Shown: positions 28,077-35,779 of the stretch, in pieces | Position numbering within the stretch: the first letter of the stretch is position 1 | How the letters are laid out: each line of letters opens with the position of its first letter | Source of the DNA: SIG440 sp045586925 | Lineage (GTDB): Bacteria; Bacillota; Clostridia; Monoglobales; Monoglobaceae | Reading direction: 5' to 3' | Assembly: GCA_045586925.1 (NCBI GenBank) | Contig: JAZNBG010000005.1 | Coordinates: forward strand, 49,680 to 113,679 | Length of the DNA: 64,000 nucleotides | The notes under the pieces: generated by a model | The model's input: the letters and a program-made list of their open reading frames with translations, nothing else | Databases searched by the model: none | Told to the model about the DNA's origin: nothing | Made by a program: the position numbers and the translations under genes

Positions 28077-29048
28077 TTACGAAATAACAATAGAATTCTG
28101 AATGATTCTTTCTACAAGCTTCACACTATCAGCTGAACTTTCTGGTGTGACTTTCGTCGGTTTTACGGCATTTTTTATACATTCTAAGAAATAAACAATT
28201 TCATCACCATAGCCATCAGCAACAGAAATATTCATGCCTTTAATTTCGCTAACATCAGCTTTGGATAAAGAAACCTCTTCGCCATTTTTCCAAACAGTTT
28301 CACCATCAGATTCCACAAGTCCGTTTTCAAATATCGCCATATATTCACCTTTAAAAGGCATCTTACACTTAAACCAACCACCAGATATAACCACATCAAA
28401 GTCATTGTATTTAAGATTAGAAACAAGATAGTTACTGTCATCTTTAAACTCCCGATAAACACCTGTAACTTCAACTGGATGACCGAATACAGCTTGCACA
28501 AAATCAATATCGTGAATGGATAAATCAATAGGTGCTCCACCACTTTTCGATACATCTCGCATCCAATCTTCCCAACTCCATTTAGGAATGGAGGATAAGC
28601 GCTTCATCTCTATATGTAAGGGCTTTCCTAATTCTCCACTATCCACAATATTTTTAAGATACTCATACGCTGCCATAAACCTGACAACATGTGCTGTCAT
28701 AAAAAACTTGCCTGATTTTTCAGCTGACTTCATAATTTTTTCTGCATCCTTACCCGTCAAACACATAGGTTTTTCAGAAAGGACATGCTTTCCTGCTTCC
28801 AAAGCACATATACTCATTTCAGGATGCAAGTAACTGGGAACACAGATATCTACCATATCTACATCCTCTGATGCCAACAAATCTTCCATACTGGAATACA
28901 CTCGGACATCATCTTCCCCAACTTTCTCTTTAGCCATATCTAAGCGAACATCTGCTACCGCAGTTACAACTGCGTCATTAATATTTTTGTACTCATTATA
29001 ATGCACAAACCCCATAGAACCAATACCAATAAGACCAACTTTAATCAT
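28077..29048 (-). CDS. Gfo/Idh/MocA family oxidoreductase
   Basis: This is a protein of 323 residues. The motifs are GIGSMGFVH at residues 8-16, VLSEKPMC near 93 and a substrate-site DLSIHDIDF near 175. ATG at 29048 overlaps the isomerase stop codon (ATGA junction) and has GGAGG upstream, so the two are translationally coupled. The two oxidoreductases in this operon are only distantly similar, which suggests two different oxidation or reduction steps rather than a recent duplication. Probably cytoplasmic metabolism of the imported sugar. Confidence 0.9.
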   Translation of the reverse strand: MIKVGLIGIGSMGFVHYNEYKNINDAVVTAVADVRLDMAKEKVGEDDVRVYSSMEDLLASEDVDMVDICVPSYLHPEMSICALEAGKHVLSEKPMCLTGKDAEKIMKSAEKSGKFFMTAHVVRFMAAYEYLKNIVDSGELGKPLHIEMKRLSSIPKWSWEDWMRDVSKSGGAPIDLSIHDIDFVQAVFGHPVEVTGVYREFKDDSNYLVSNLKYNDFDVVISGGWFKCKMPFKGEYMAIFENGLVESDGETVWKNGEEVSLSKADVSEIKGMNISVADGYGDEIVYFLECIKNAVKPTKVTPESSADSVKLVERIIQNSIVIS

Positions 29049-29860
29049 AGTAATTCCTCCAAATATTTTTTTGCATTTATAATATCCTTAATTTGCTGTT
29101 CCCCGGAAATTTCGCGCTCAATATTAAGTACACCATCATATCCTATTTCCTTAAGTTTCTTTACTAGAGCTGGAAAATTAACTTTACCTTCACCAATCGG
29201 GGTTTCTTCCCCTAAATTTTTGCCTTCCGTTGGATAGCATCCATCTTTTGCATGAACATCACGAACATATCTACCAAACACATCAAGAGCATCCACCGGA
29301 TTTGCCTTACCATACAAAATTAAGTTCGCCGGGTCCAAATTAATACCTAAATTACCAGTTCCGATGTCTTCAATTGCACGAAGCAAAGTAACTGGAGTTT
29401 CCTGGCCTGTTTCAAAAAGAAAATATTGTCCATTGCCCTTACAGTATGCCGCAACTTTTCTCAAAGCAGCAATAAGAGAGCTATATCCTTCTGTTGATGG
29501 ATTTTCTGGGATAAAACCTGCATGGGTAACCAAATTATCTACACCAATTTTTTTTGCAAAATCAGAACCTAGAAAAAGATTATTCATCCTTTCAAAACGA
29601 TATTCAACTGGCGTAAGGCCAAGCGTTAGAGGGCCATCATAAAAATCCCAAACCGCAGGGCCTTTCCAACCACACCAAAGGCTTGTAATTTTTACATTAT
29701 ATTTTTGACTTGCGTTAACAACTCGCTCGGCCACTGCATCTGTAAAAGATTCCAAGGACCAACAACAAAGCTGGCAAAATTTAAATCCCAATTCTGCTGT
29801 CTTTGCAAACTCATTTTCAACATTGCCTTCATTAAAATTAAGCAATACACCTATATTCAT
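29045..29860 (-). CDS. Sugar phosphate isomerase/epimerase (AP-endonuclease-2 TIM barrel)
   Basis: This is a protein of 271 residues. The pattern VNASQKYNVKITSLW, LVTHAGFIP, LFETGQE, LGINLDPANL, VRDVHAKDG and VLNIERE gives the metal-binding Glu, Asp, His and Glu set of xylose-isomerase-like TIM barrels. ATG at 29860 has AAGGAG eight bases upstream, and it is the first gene of the operon. Relatives act as sugar isomerases, as inosose dehydratase (IolE) and as 3-keto-glycoside lyases. Partnership with two Gfo/Idh proteins favours a keto-sugar role, which is inference. Confidence 0.85.
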   Translation of the reverse strand: MNIGVLLNFNEGNVENEFAKTAELGFKFCQLCCWSLESFTDAVAERVVNASQKYNVKITSLWCGWKGPAVWDFYDGPLTLGLTPVEYRFERMNNLFLGSDFAKKIGVDNLVTHAGFIPENPSTEGYSSLIAALRKVAAYCKGNGQYFLFETGQETPVTLLRAIEDIGTGNLGINLDPANLILYGKANPVDALDVFGRYVRDVHAKDGCYPTEGKNLGEETPIGEGKVNFPALVKKLKEIGYDGVLNIEREISGEQQIKDIINAKKYLEELL

Positions 29861-29883
29861 ATGACTCGCTCCTTTTTATACTA

Positions 29884-29912
29884 TTGACTTTTCTATATTC
29901 ATAGCATATAAT
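29884..29912 (+). promoter_or_regulatory. Sigma-A-like promoter of the AraC regulator
   Basis: TTGACT (29884-29889), a 17-base spacer, then TATAAT (29907-29912). Five of six and six of six bases match consensus. The AraC start is 68 bases downstream of the -10 box. Confidence 0.65.
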
Positions 29913-29931
29913 AAAACAAAGGAATTCACAA
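29903..29931 (-). promoter_or_regulatory. Probable promoter of the isomerase-oxidoreductase operon
   Basis: On the minus strand TTGTGA (29926-29931), 17 bases, then TATGCT (29903-29908). It overlaps the divergent AraC-gene promoter, so the two cannot fire freely at once. Confidence 0.45.
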
Positions 29932-29979
29932 GAATAATATTGATTAGTATTAGCATAATTTTGACTTTAGGTGATAAAA

Positions 29980-30798
29980 ATGAAGGATGTTTCTCTTTAT
30001 GAAAAAGTTCCCCCTTTAGAAAATAGTTTTGATGTTAAATTTAAAAAATACACACAAAACGATAATCTGATACCACATTGGCATGAGCATGTTGAACTTT
30101 TATATTTTTACGCAGGTGAATGTGTAGTCACTTGTAACGGAAAGACTTTTTCAGTCAAAAAAGGAGACTTGATTGTCATCAACAGTACAGAAATTCACTC
30201 TTATATAGTGGAAGACTATATAGACTATGCTTGTTTACTTATTTACCCAAGTTTTTTCAACGGTATAAATTACGCTAATATTCTGTTTCAAAATCATATA
30301 TTAAATGATGTACAAATTGCTAAGTATATGAAACATATTAGTTCGGAATACCAGCAAAATACCGAAGTTGGAAATATGTTGTTAAAAAGCTATACTTATT
30401 CTCTCATTGCACATTTAATGCAAAACTATATCGTTGGGCGAATTTCCGAAAAAGAGCTTAATTGTCATGCTACTAACCTGAAACGATTAAATACAGCTTT
30501 TGAATATATCTCAAAGAATTATAACGAGAAAATTTCTACTTCCATACTAGCAGATTTATGCTATCTTAATGAAAGCTATTTTTGTCGTTTTTTTAAATCG
30601 GCAACGGGAAAAACTGTTACCCAATATATTAATGAGTACCGAATAGAAAAAGCCGCTATGCTTCTGCAAAATACCACTGACAGTATTACAGATATAGCAG
30701 CAAATGCTGGTTTTGATGATGCTAATTATTTTACAAGAATATTTAAAAAATTAAAAAAACAAACACCAATGGAATATCGAAATGAAGACAAGTACTAA
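29980..30798 (+). CDS. AraC family transcriptional regulator with N-terminal cupin domain
   Basis: This is a protein of 272 residues. The cupin-like ligand domain (LIPHWHEHVELLYFYAGE, then KKGDLIVINSTEIHSY) occupies about residues 1-140. The C-terminal 100 residues are the double HTH with NEKISTSILADLCYLNESYFCRFFK and the signature IAANAGFDDANYFTRIFKKLKKQTP. ATG at 29980 follows TAGGTG and is preferred over GTG at 29971. It diverges from the isomerase/oxidoreductase operon, its likely target, with sugar or glycan fragments as probable inducer. Confidence 0.9.
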   Translation: MKDVSLYEKVPPLENSFDVKFKKYTQNDNLIPHWHEHVELLYFYAGECVVTCNGKTFSVKKGDLIVINSTEIHSYIVEDYIDYACLLIYPSFFNGINYANILFQNHILNDVQIAKYMKHISSEYQQNTEVGNMLLKSYTYSLIAHLMQNYIVGRISEKELNCHATNLKRLNTAFEYISKNYNEKISTSILADLCYLNESYFCRFFKSATGKTVTQYINEYRIEKAAMLLQNTTDSITDIAANAGFDDANYFTRIFKKLKKQTPMEYRNEDKY

Positions 30799-30882
30799 GG
30801 GTTCATAATAAAACAAGTAATTTGTTGATAAATAAAATTCTAACCCACATCAAGTTACGAAGAAAGTATAAAAGCTATTCTG

Positions 30883-30941
30883 TTTATGTAAAGACAAAAC
30901 GGCTGAAACTATTGAGTTCAGTCGTTTTGTCTTTACATAAA
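30883..30941. terminator. Long inverted repeat, probable terminator
   Basis: A 25-bp stem (30883-30907 with 30917-30941, one G-U pair) with a 9-base loop lies between the AraC gene and the convergent DUF3791 operon. On the plus strand it is followed within a few bases by a run of T. No coding potential is seen in 30799-30996. Confidence 0.65.
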
Positions 30942-30996
30942 TACTTATTTTTTAATGTTTCAACAATTGTACGGACATACTCTAATCAAACACACA

Positions 30997-31203
30997 TTAA
31001 ACTGCCTGACGAGCCTCAATATACAAATCAATATCCTCAATAATATAATTAGTTCCGGTTGTATGCAGTGCTTCAAAACAACTCACTATATATTCAGAAA
31101 TTTTATACTGTCTAAAGAGGCTTATTACCTGTTTACCGGTCAAATTCTTCGCGGTTCTGTACTGCTCTATACAAAATATTAAAAAGTTACCCTCTTTACT
31201 CAT
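30997..31203 (-). CDS. DUF3791 family protein, candidate antitoxin
   Basis: This is a protein of 68 residues. The pattern FLIFCIEQYRTAKNLTGKQV, LFRQYKISEYI and DIDLYIEAR matches DUF3791, a small all-helical family that is regularly encoded beside DUF3990 proteins. ATG at 31203 has a GGAGG site and starts three bases after the upstream stop. It is the last gene of a four-gene cassette. The antitoxin role is a guess from this partnership. Confidence 0.75.
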   Translation of the reverse strand: MSKEGNFLIFCIEQYRTAKNLTGKQVISLFRQYKISEYIVSCFEALHTTGTNYIIEDIDLYIEARQAV

Positions 31204-31206
31204 AAT

Positions 31207-31446
31207 TCACGCCTCCTCCGGGAAAATGAAAGATCCTGTCTTCTGTTCTTCATCAAACATATTAAACAATGTCAACGGACTTAAATGCCACAGTTTTGTA
31301 TCTTCGCGTTCCAAACACTCAAAAACTTTTGATTCATAAAACTTATTAGATGCTGTAATTTCATCCCACGAATAATTCTCCGTAATAAGCTTTACCACAG
31401 CAGGAACTATCAAAATAAGCATTGATTCATATTTCTTTTTATCCAT
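31207..31446 (-). CDS. Small hypothetical protein of the DUF3990 cassette
   Basis: This is a protein of 79 residues, helical, with no recognised domain. It has SMLILIVPAVVKLITENYSWDE at the N-terminus and LWHLSPLTLFNMFDEE at the C-terminus. The start ATG overlaps the DUF3990 stop by one base (TAATG), so it is translationally coupled. Proteins of this size and pattern often sit between DUF3990 and DUF3791 genes, which suggests it belongs to the same functional unit. Confidence 0.75.
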   Translation of the reverse strand: MDKKKYESMLILIVPAVVKLITENYSWDEITASNKFYESKVFECLEREDTKLWHLSPLTLFNMFDEEQKTGSFIFPEEA

Positions 31447-31937
31447 TACATTTCCTCCTCCGGTATTGTTCCTATGTACTTAAGAAACGATAATGCCTTT
31501 TCACTTGTGAACACCATTTGGTCATACAACTTCTTTATTTTTAATGTTTCAAGTGTCTGCTCTTTTGTCAATGCGCCAGACTGATACAGAGTGAATGTTG
31601 TATATACATCATCATTTGCTACAGGACCATAGATAACATCGTAACTTTCGCCCTCATAATTTCCACTTCGATTTTCAGCGACAAAATCAAGCCAAGCTTC
31701 ATTAGGAGCATCGAATCTCAAAACAGAACATTCAGCAAACAACTTTTCTTCATCTATTTCATAAATACTTACTTGTTTTGTGCCTTCGTTTTTTCTCTTA
31801 TACACTTTCTCTGCAAAACTAATTGCCTGCACTTTATTTGTCGTCGTATAAAATCCGTATCCGAAATCAAGATATCTGTTCTGCGCAATAAGCCTTGGTT
31901 TTTCAACCACAAGATTACTTCCGTGATAAATTATCAT
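31446..31937 (-). CDS. DUF3990 family protein, candidate ADP-ribosyltransferase-like toxin
   Basis: This is a protein of 163 residues. It begins IIYHGSNLVVEKPRL and continues DFGYGFYTTTNKVQAISFAEK, the DUF3990 signature. The HGS and GFYTT segments resemble the NAD-binding strands of ADP-ribosyltransferase folds, to whose clan DUF3990 has been assigned. YDVIYGPVANDDVY and FTLYQSGALTKEQ follow. ATG at 31937 overlaps the preceding gene by four bases. With DUF3791 downstream it probably forms a toxin-antitoxin or defence unit. Enzymatic activity is not shown here. Confidence 0.8.
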   Translation of the reverse strand: MIIYHGSNLVVEKPRLIAQNRYLDFGYGFYTTTNKVQAISFAEKVYKRKNEGTKQVSIYEIDEEKLFAECSVLRFDAPNEAWLDFVAENRSGNYEGESYDVIYGPVANDDVYTTFTLYQSGALTKEQTLETLKIKKLYDQMVFTSEKALSFLKYIGTIPEEEM

Positions 31938-32242
31938 ACATTTCCCTCCAATGCTTTCTCGGCTATTTTAAGTTCATTTTCCAATGACTTAATCATAGCT
32001 TCTGTATGTTTTCTTTTTTCTATAAGAGCAGGTATAGTTCCTGCATCTTTACCAAGATATTTTGTAACCACCTTTTTGCCATCCCGATATTTTAAATAAA
32101 AATATTTTTGACCGTTTTTATTTGTTTCAGATAACGAACCTTTCGGTAGTTCTTCAACTATTTTATAGTATTTTCCAAGCAGATATTCAATTCTGACTTT
32201 TTCTTTCAATATTGTATCAATAATTAAGTTCACGCTTATCAC
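31934..32242 (-). CDS. Small coiled-coil protein heading the DUF3990 cassette
   Basis: This protein has 102 residues from GTG at 32242, or 99 from GTG at 32233, which fits the TAGGTG site better. GQKYFYLKYRDGKKVVTKYLGKD is followed by a charged helix to the C-terminus. The pattern recurs in proteins encoded upstream of DUF3990 genes; it may bind DNA or RNA, but I do not recognise a named domain. A near-consensus promoter with an inverted repeat lies directly upstream, as in autoregulated toxin-antitoxin operons. Confidence 0.7.
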   Translation of the reverse strand: MISVNLIIDTILKEKVRIEYLLGKYYKIVEELPKGSLSETNKNGQKYFYLKYRDGKKVVTKYLGKDAGTIPALIEKRKHTEAMIKSLENELKIAEKALEGNV

Positions 32243-32250
32243 CTATTTAT

Positions 32251-32290
32251 ATTATATACAACATTTCTCAAAAAGTCAACATTTGTTGTA
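32251..32290 (-). promoter_or_regulatory. Promoter and possible operator of the DUF3990 cassette
   Basis: Minus-strand TTGACT (32274-32279), 17 bases, TATAAT (32251-32256). An inverted repeat TACAACA (32257-32263) and TGTTGTA (32284-32290) spans the spacer and the -35 box, a typical layout for autorepression. Confidence 0.6.
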
Positions 32291-32662
32291 GAATTATTAG
32301 AAACCCATTTTTCACTTATTAACAATTCTTTATTTCATCAGCTCACTTATTCCAAGTAGACTTTTTGTTTACAATCAATCAAATTTGTATTTATTAAAAT
32401 ACTTATGATTACAATGTATGTTTCGCCTGCTTTGTCTGCTCATTGCTTTATTGCAATCTCAGCTTACTCAATCTTTGCTTTTGGGTTTATTCGTCTGCTC
32501 ACTTTTATCACAACTTTATTTTTGCCCGATGTTTTTTCCCCCAACTTTCTATATCTGGGGAGATTTTTGTTCAAAAACCGCCCTCAAACCCGCATTATTA
32601 CTGGGTTTTCATATGTCTTATTTCCCCCTGTTTCAATGCGACATATTTTGTGACATGAAAAT
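32291..32662. other. Non-coding interval between the DUF3990 cassette and repA
   Basis: No convincing gene is present: several plus-strand frames are open by chance, because the strand is poor in stops, and they lack ribosome binding sites. GTCTGCTCA occurs twice (32434-32442, 32493-32501). A weak hairpin (AAACCC 32586-32591, GGGTTT 32603-32608) may end repA transcription. Confidence 0.5.
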
Positions 32663-33775
32663 CTACGAATTTGGCTTTTGTCCATAGAAGTCATAATTTA
32701 CTTCCGCCCGATAATAATGGTCTTGAGTTGTGTATGAATTATACAGTGTTGTAAGCAGATAACTTCTGATATTTCCAATCTTGGTTGTATTCTTTTGCAT
32801 GCATTCTATAACATATTCTATATGACCTGAATCCAGTTTTAAAAGTCTGCTTTTAACAACCTCTTTATGAACTTTATCCTGGTTTATATCAAGATACTCT
32901 CTGTTGCTGCAAATTGCATCGAGCATTATCTCAACCATTCCACTAATATCAACATCCGGATATTTTTGAATCAAAATATCGTATTCAATATTTTCTTTGA
33001 TTCGTTCTTCGTACTCTTCTCTTTCTTCAATCGCATCTTCTTGTTTATTTTGATTAGATAAGATAGGATTGATATCGTTATAATCAGTTTTATTAATCTC
33101 AGTATTATTATATTTATTATTATTATTACATTTTGAATTTCGAAAGTCTGCACTTTTGATTTTCACAAGTCTAGAATTTTGATTTTCAAAAGTCTTGTTT
33201 TTTGATTTTCGAAAGTCTTGACTTTCGATTTCCGAATTTCTGGGCTTTGGATTTGAAAAAGTTACGATTTTAGGATCGTCTAAAGTACCCTCAAGAATAA
33301 AGCTTTTCATATATTCTTCAGATTCTTTATCTACAAAATTATCGTTTGCATCTACATCTTCATCATAAATTTCTTCAATATCTTCAGGCTCATCATCGTC
33401 ATTTACAGATGTGTATTTCATAACATAAATTCTTGCAGGCTTGCCTTGCCCCTGTTTCTTTTTATGAATTAATCCACACCCTTTTACATCATCAAGTTCT
33501 GCCATCATTTTGGTCGCCTTTTGAGATGCTACATCAAACTCTTCCTGGATTTCCTCGGTTGAAAAATATATGTAAACTCTTTTTTCTTCATCCACCCATC
33601 CATTTTTTCTGGACAGAGACATTCTGTCCAATAAAAGTGAATACAAAAGCTTTGCATCAGAGGATATTTGGGAAAAGCGTTTATCCTTGACTAATATTTT
33701 AGGAACTCTGTAATAAACAAATTGTTCCGCTTCATTTTCATAATAATACTCAAGCTTATTTACTGTGTTTGTCAT
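32663..33775 (-). CDS. repA: RepA_N family replication initiator
   Basis: This is a protein of 370 residues. Residues about 10-125 match the RepA_N domain: YYRVPKILVKDKRFSQISSDAKLLYSLLLDRMSLS, then VYIYFSTEEIQEEFDVASQKATKMMAELD, a winged-helix DNA-binding fold. The middle is acidic and low-complexity. Residues about 170-200 are encoded by 23-bp iterons (see separate entry). The C-terminal ~100 residues form the second helical domain. ATG at 33775 has AAGGAG upstream. RepA_N proteins drive theta replication of Gram-positive plasmids and of some integrative elements. Here it is the last gene of a minus-strand cluster starting at 37317. Confidence 0.85.
   Translation of the reverse strand: MTNTVNKLEYYYENEAEQFVYYRVPKILVKDKRFSQISSDAKLLYSLLLDRMSLSRKNGWVDEEKRVYIYFSTEEIQEEFDVASQKATKMMAELDDVKGCGLIHKKKQGQGKPARIYVMKYTSVNDDDEPEDIEEIYDEDVDANDNFVDKESEEYMKSFILEGTLDDPKIVTFSNPKPRNSEIESQDFRKSKNKTFENQNSRLVKIKSADFRNSKCNNNNKYNNTEINKTDYNDINPILSNQNKQEDAIEEREEYEERIKENIEYDILIQKYPDVDISGMVEIMLDAICSNREYLDINQDKVHKEVVKSRLLKLDSGHIEYVIECMQKNTTKIGNIRSYLLTTLYNSYTTQDHYYRAEVNYDFYGQKPNS
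33132..33269 (+). repeat. Six 23-bp tandem iterons inside repA, candidate replication origin
   Basis: Units with core TTTGATTTTCRAAAGTCT have their conserved G at 33135, 33158, 33181, 33204, 33227 and 33250, an exact 23-base period. The first four are strong and the last two degenerate. A weaker seventh follows near 33274. Twenty-three is not a multiple of three, so the repetition is in DNA rather than in protein. Origins of RepA_N plasmids are known to lie inside the rep gene. Confidence 0.8.
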
Positions 33776-33808
33776 TTTCTCAACTCCTTCGTAACATTTT
33801 TTATCGTT

Positions 33809-34918
33809 CTATTCTCCAAACATACTCTCGTAACTAAACAGGCAATATTCTACATTGTCTCCATCACCAAAATACCTTTGCAGATATGGCAATTGAAAGA
33901 AGAAATGTATTATTAAAACCTTTTCTCCTTCATCCAGAAGTTCTTTAGCCTGTTTCATTGCTACAAGATTGCAGGTAGTAGCATTTACAACAACCGTACC
34001 GTCATCTGTTTTGTCATAATATCTGTAATTCTTGTTTTTAATTGAAAAATAGTCCCTGATGCGTCTTTCTATCTCATTGCGAGTAGAATTGTTTATAAAG
34101 CATTTAATCTGCTGTGGGCCAAGTTTTGAACTATCAATGAAATAAATATTATCATCGTGGCCTTGTCTGTTAAAAGCACTTTTTATACTGCCTTTTGAAT
34201 TCAGTAAATTTCCAAAACTCCACATATTCTTCCCTATAAATATCATTTTTGCGTAAGATTCATGATTTCTGTTTAAGTTCCATAAGAAGGTTTGTCCCGC
34301 TCTGAAGAAAAAGCTTTCCTCTACTTTGTTTTCCCATTTAAAAACACCATCCGAAACATTATAGATTATATAAACCTCAGGATGTGAGTATATAATCCCT
34401 AACGCTCTTGATGTTCTGGCGTTCATAAATAATCCTGCTAATTTTAATTCTGCAGACGAATAAAACTCAGCTGTATTTTTTTCTACACAATAGTCAGATA
34501 AGTCTGTATTGTCTGCTCTTGTAAATCCGTGAGTCTTTTTCATAAGAGTTTTTTCATCAGGGAATATTTTTACGTCTGCCAGGTTAAGCATAACAAGAAC
34601 TTCAGCAAGTCTGTGATAACGCTCTCGTCTGTAATCATCATTTCGTATTTTGTTTGTAGATGAAGCTCCCTCAAAACAGTCTGAAAATCTTTCTGGAAAA
34701 TTACTGCTTAAATAATTTTTGCATTTCGGCGTTAATCTTAAATATTTTTCAAAACAATATTTGTATACTTTTATATACCCACTTGAATTAAGTCTGCTTA
34801 TTGTTTTTCTTATGTACTCTTTTCCATAATTGAGCTTATATAACTCGTCTGTTTTTATCTCGCCTGCAAGCCCGATAAGGCTTACAAGTCTGTAATCTAT
34901 CGTATCCTTTTTAATCAT
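33809..34918 (-). CDS. Winged-helix protein of the RepA island, possibly replication-relaxation-like
   Basis: This is a protein of 369 residues. The N-terminal ~80 residues look like a winged helix (EIKTDELYKLNYGKEYIRKTISRLNSSGYIKVYK, then YLRLTPKCKNYL), similar in layout to replication-relaxation (PF13814) proteins. The remaining ~290 residues are mixed alpha/beta and unassigned. ATG at 34918 has GGAGG upstream. The next gene, repA, starts 33 bases after its stop, so the two are probably co-transcribed. A role in replication or transfer of the element is inference. Confidence 0.55.
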   Translation of the reverse strand: MIKKDTIDYRLVSLIGLAGEIKTDELYKLNYGKEYIRKTISRLNSSGYIKVYKYCFEKYLRLTPKCKNYLSSNFPERFSDCFEGASSTNKIRNDDYRRERYHRLAEVLVMLNLADVKIFPDEKTLMKKTHGFTRADNTDLSDYCVEKNTAEFYSSAELKLAGLFMNARTSRALGIIYSHPEVYIIYNVSDGVFKWENKVEESFFFRAGQTFLWNLNRNHESYAKMIFIGKNMWSFGNLLNSKGSIKSAFNRQGHDDNIYFIDSSKLGPQQIKCFINNSTRNEIERRIRDYFSIKNKNYRYYDKTDDGTVVVNATTCNLVAMKQAKELLDEGEKVLIIHFFFQLPYLQRYFGDGDNVEYCLFSYESMFGE

Positions 34919-34982
34919 AACTGTATTTTCCTCCTTGTGTCTGTTTTAACCTAAGCTTTCTAAATTACGGTCTTTTTTCGAG

Positions 34983-35025
34983 GGAGAAAAAGCCGCCAAA
35001 TGCTTATATTTACAGCTTTTTCTCC
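34983..35025. promoter_or_regulatory. 11-bp inverted repeat upstream of the winged-helix gene
   Basis: GGAGAAAAAGC (34983-34993) pairs exactly with 35015-35025 across a 21-base loop. It lies in the 163-base gap 34919-35081. It could be a hairpin in the mRNA or a protein-binding site. No U-run is present on either side. Confidence 0.5.
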
Positions 35026-35081
35026 GCATCATAAAAATTTTTCAAAAATTCACTGTTTTGGGATATGGATTTTTAAGTGTT

Positions 35082-35765
35082 TTATTCACTTTTGCTACGG
35101 TCCGAAAAGAATACTCCAAAGTTTCTTTCCGGCATAACATAAACCTTTGTGTGATTGTGTTCGCCCTCACTTGAAATCTGACAAAGACTTAAATAATTAT
35201 CACTGTCATCCGGTACAACAAAGCTTGAAATCGCATCAATCACCTGCTTGACTTCTTTGTTGTCATGATCGCCTCGGCGAATGTTTTTATTGTTTTTATC
35301 ATAGATAAATTCAATGCACATCATTGCCTTTTCTTTTATGAAAACCGATTCCTTTTTCGAAAAACTTTCCATCGCAAAGAACAAAGGCTCAAATAAATAT
35401 TCCGCTTTAGCTTTTGCTTTTGTTGGTAAAATCATTGGTAGTGTTACTTCCAGGATGTCATCTTTTTTCTGTACGGTGATACCCATACTGTCAGCACATC
35501 CGATCAGGATTTCCTTCTTGGATTCCTGTTTTACGTTTGCCAAAATATCTCTTAGTCCACACATAAAACATTCTGCAATGTATTCAAGCTCCGGGTAATT
35601 TTCATCTGCTATCAACCTCTCAAACTTATCCATGTACCGCAAAAGCTTTGCAGCATCAACCCCATACCTTGGTGTGTGGTTTTTGAACTTTGCCAAATCA
35701 TTTCGAATCTGGTCAACATCCATTTCGGGTTTTATATTATTAGTGTTAATTCTGTTATAGGTCAT
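35082..35765 (-). CDS. Hypothetical protein of the RepA island
   Basis: This is a protein of 227 residues. ATG at 35765 is chosen because GGAGGAG lies directly upstream; the longer reading from 35780 lacks a site. It is soluble and mixed alpha/beta, with NRINTNNIKPEMDVDQIR at the start and VYVMPERNFGVFFSDR near the end. No known domain is recognised. It lies 14 bases after the stalk-domain gene and is probably in the same transcript. Confidence 0.65.
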   Translation of the reverse strand: MTYNRINTNNIKPEMDVDQIRNDLAKFKNHTPRYGVDAAKLLRYMDKFERLIADENYPELEYIAECFMCGLRDILANVKQESKKEILIGCADSMGITVQKKDDILEVTLPMILPTKAKAKAEYLFEPLFFAMESFSKKESVFIKEKAMMCIEFIYDKNNKNIRRGDHDNKEVKQVIDAISSFVVPDDSDNYLSLCQISSEGEHNHTKVYVMPERNFGVFFSDRSKSE

Positions 35766-35779
35766 TTTTATCTCCTCCA

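Noticed and set aside
32405..32687. Three overlapping plus-strand frames of 71-89 codons next to repA
   Set aside because: All three frames are open in the same stop-poor stretch, no ribosome binding site precedes any of them, and the peptides are low-complexity hydrophobic.
34983..35025. Intrinsic terminator after the 35082-35765 gene
   Set aside because: The stem is good, but the loop is 21 bases and no U-run follows, so I list it only as an inverted repeat.
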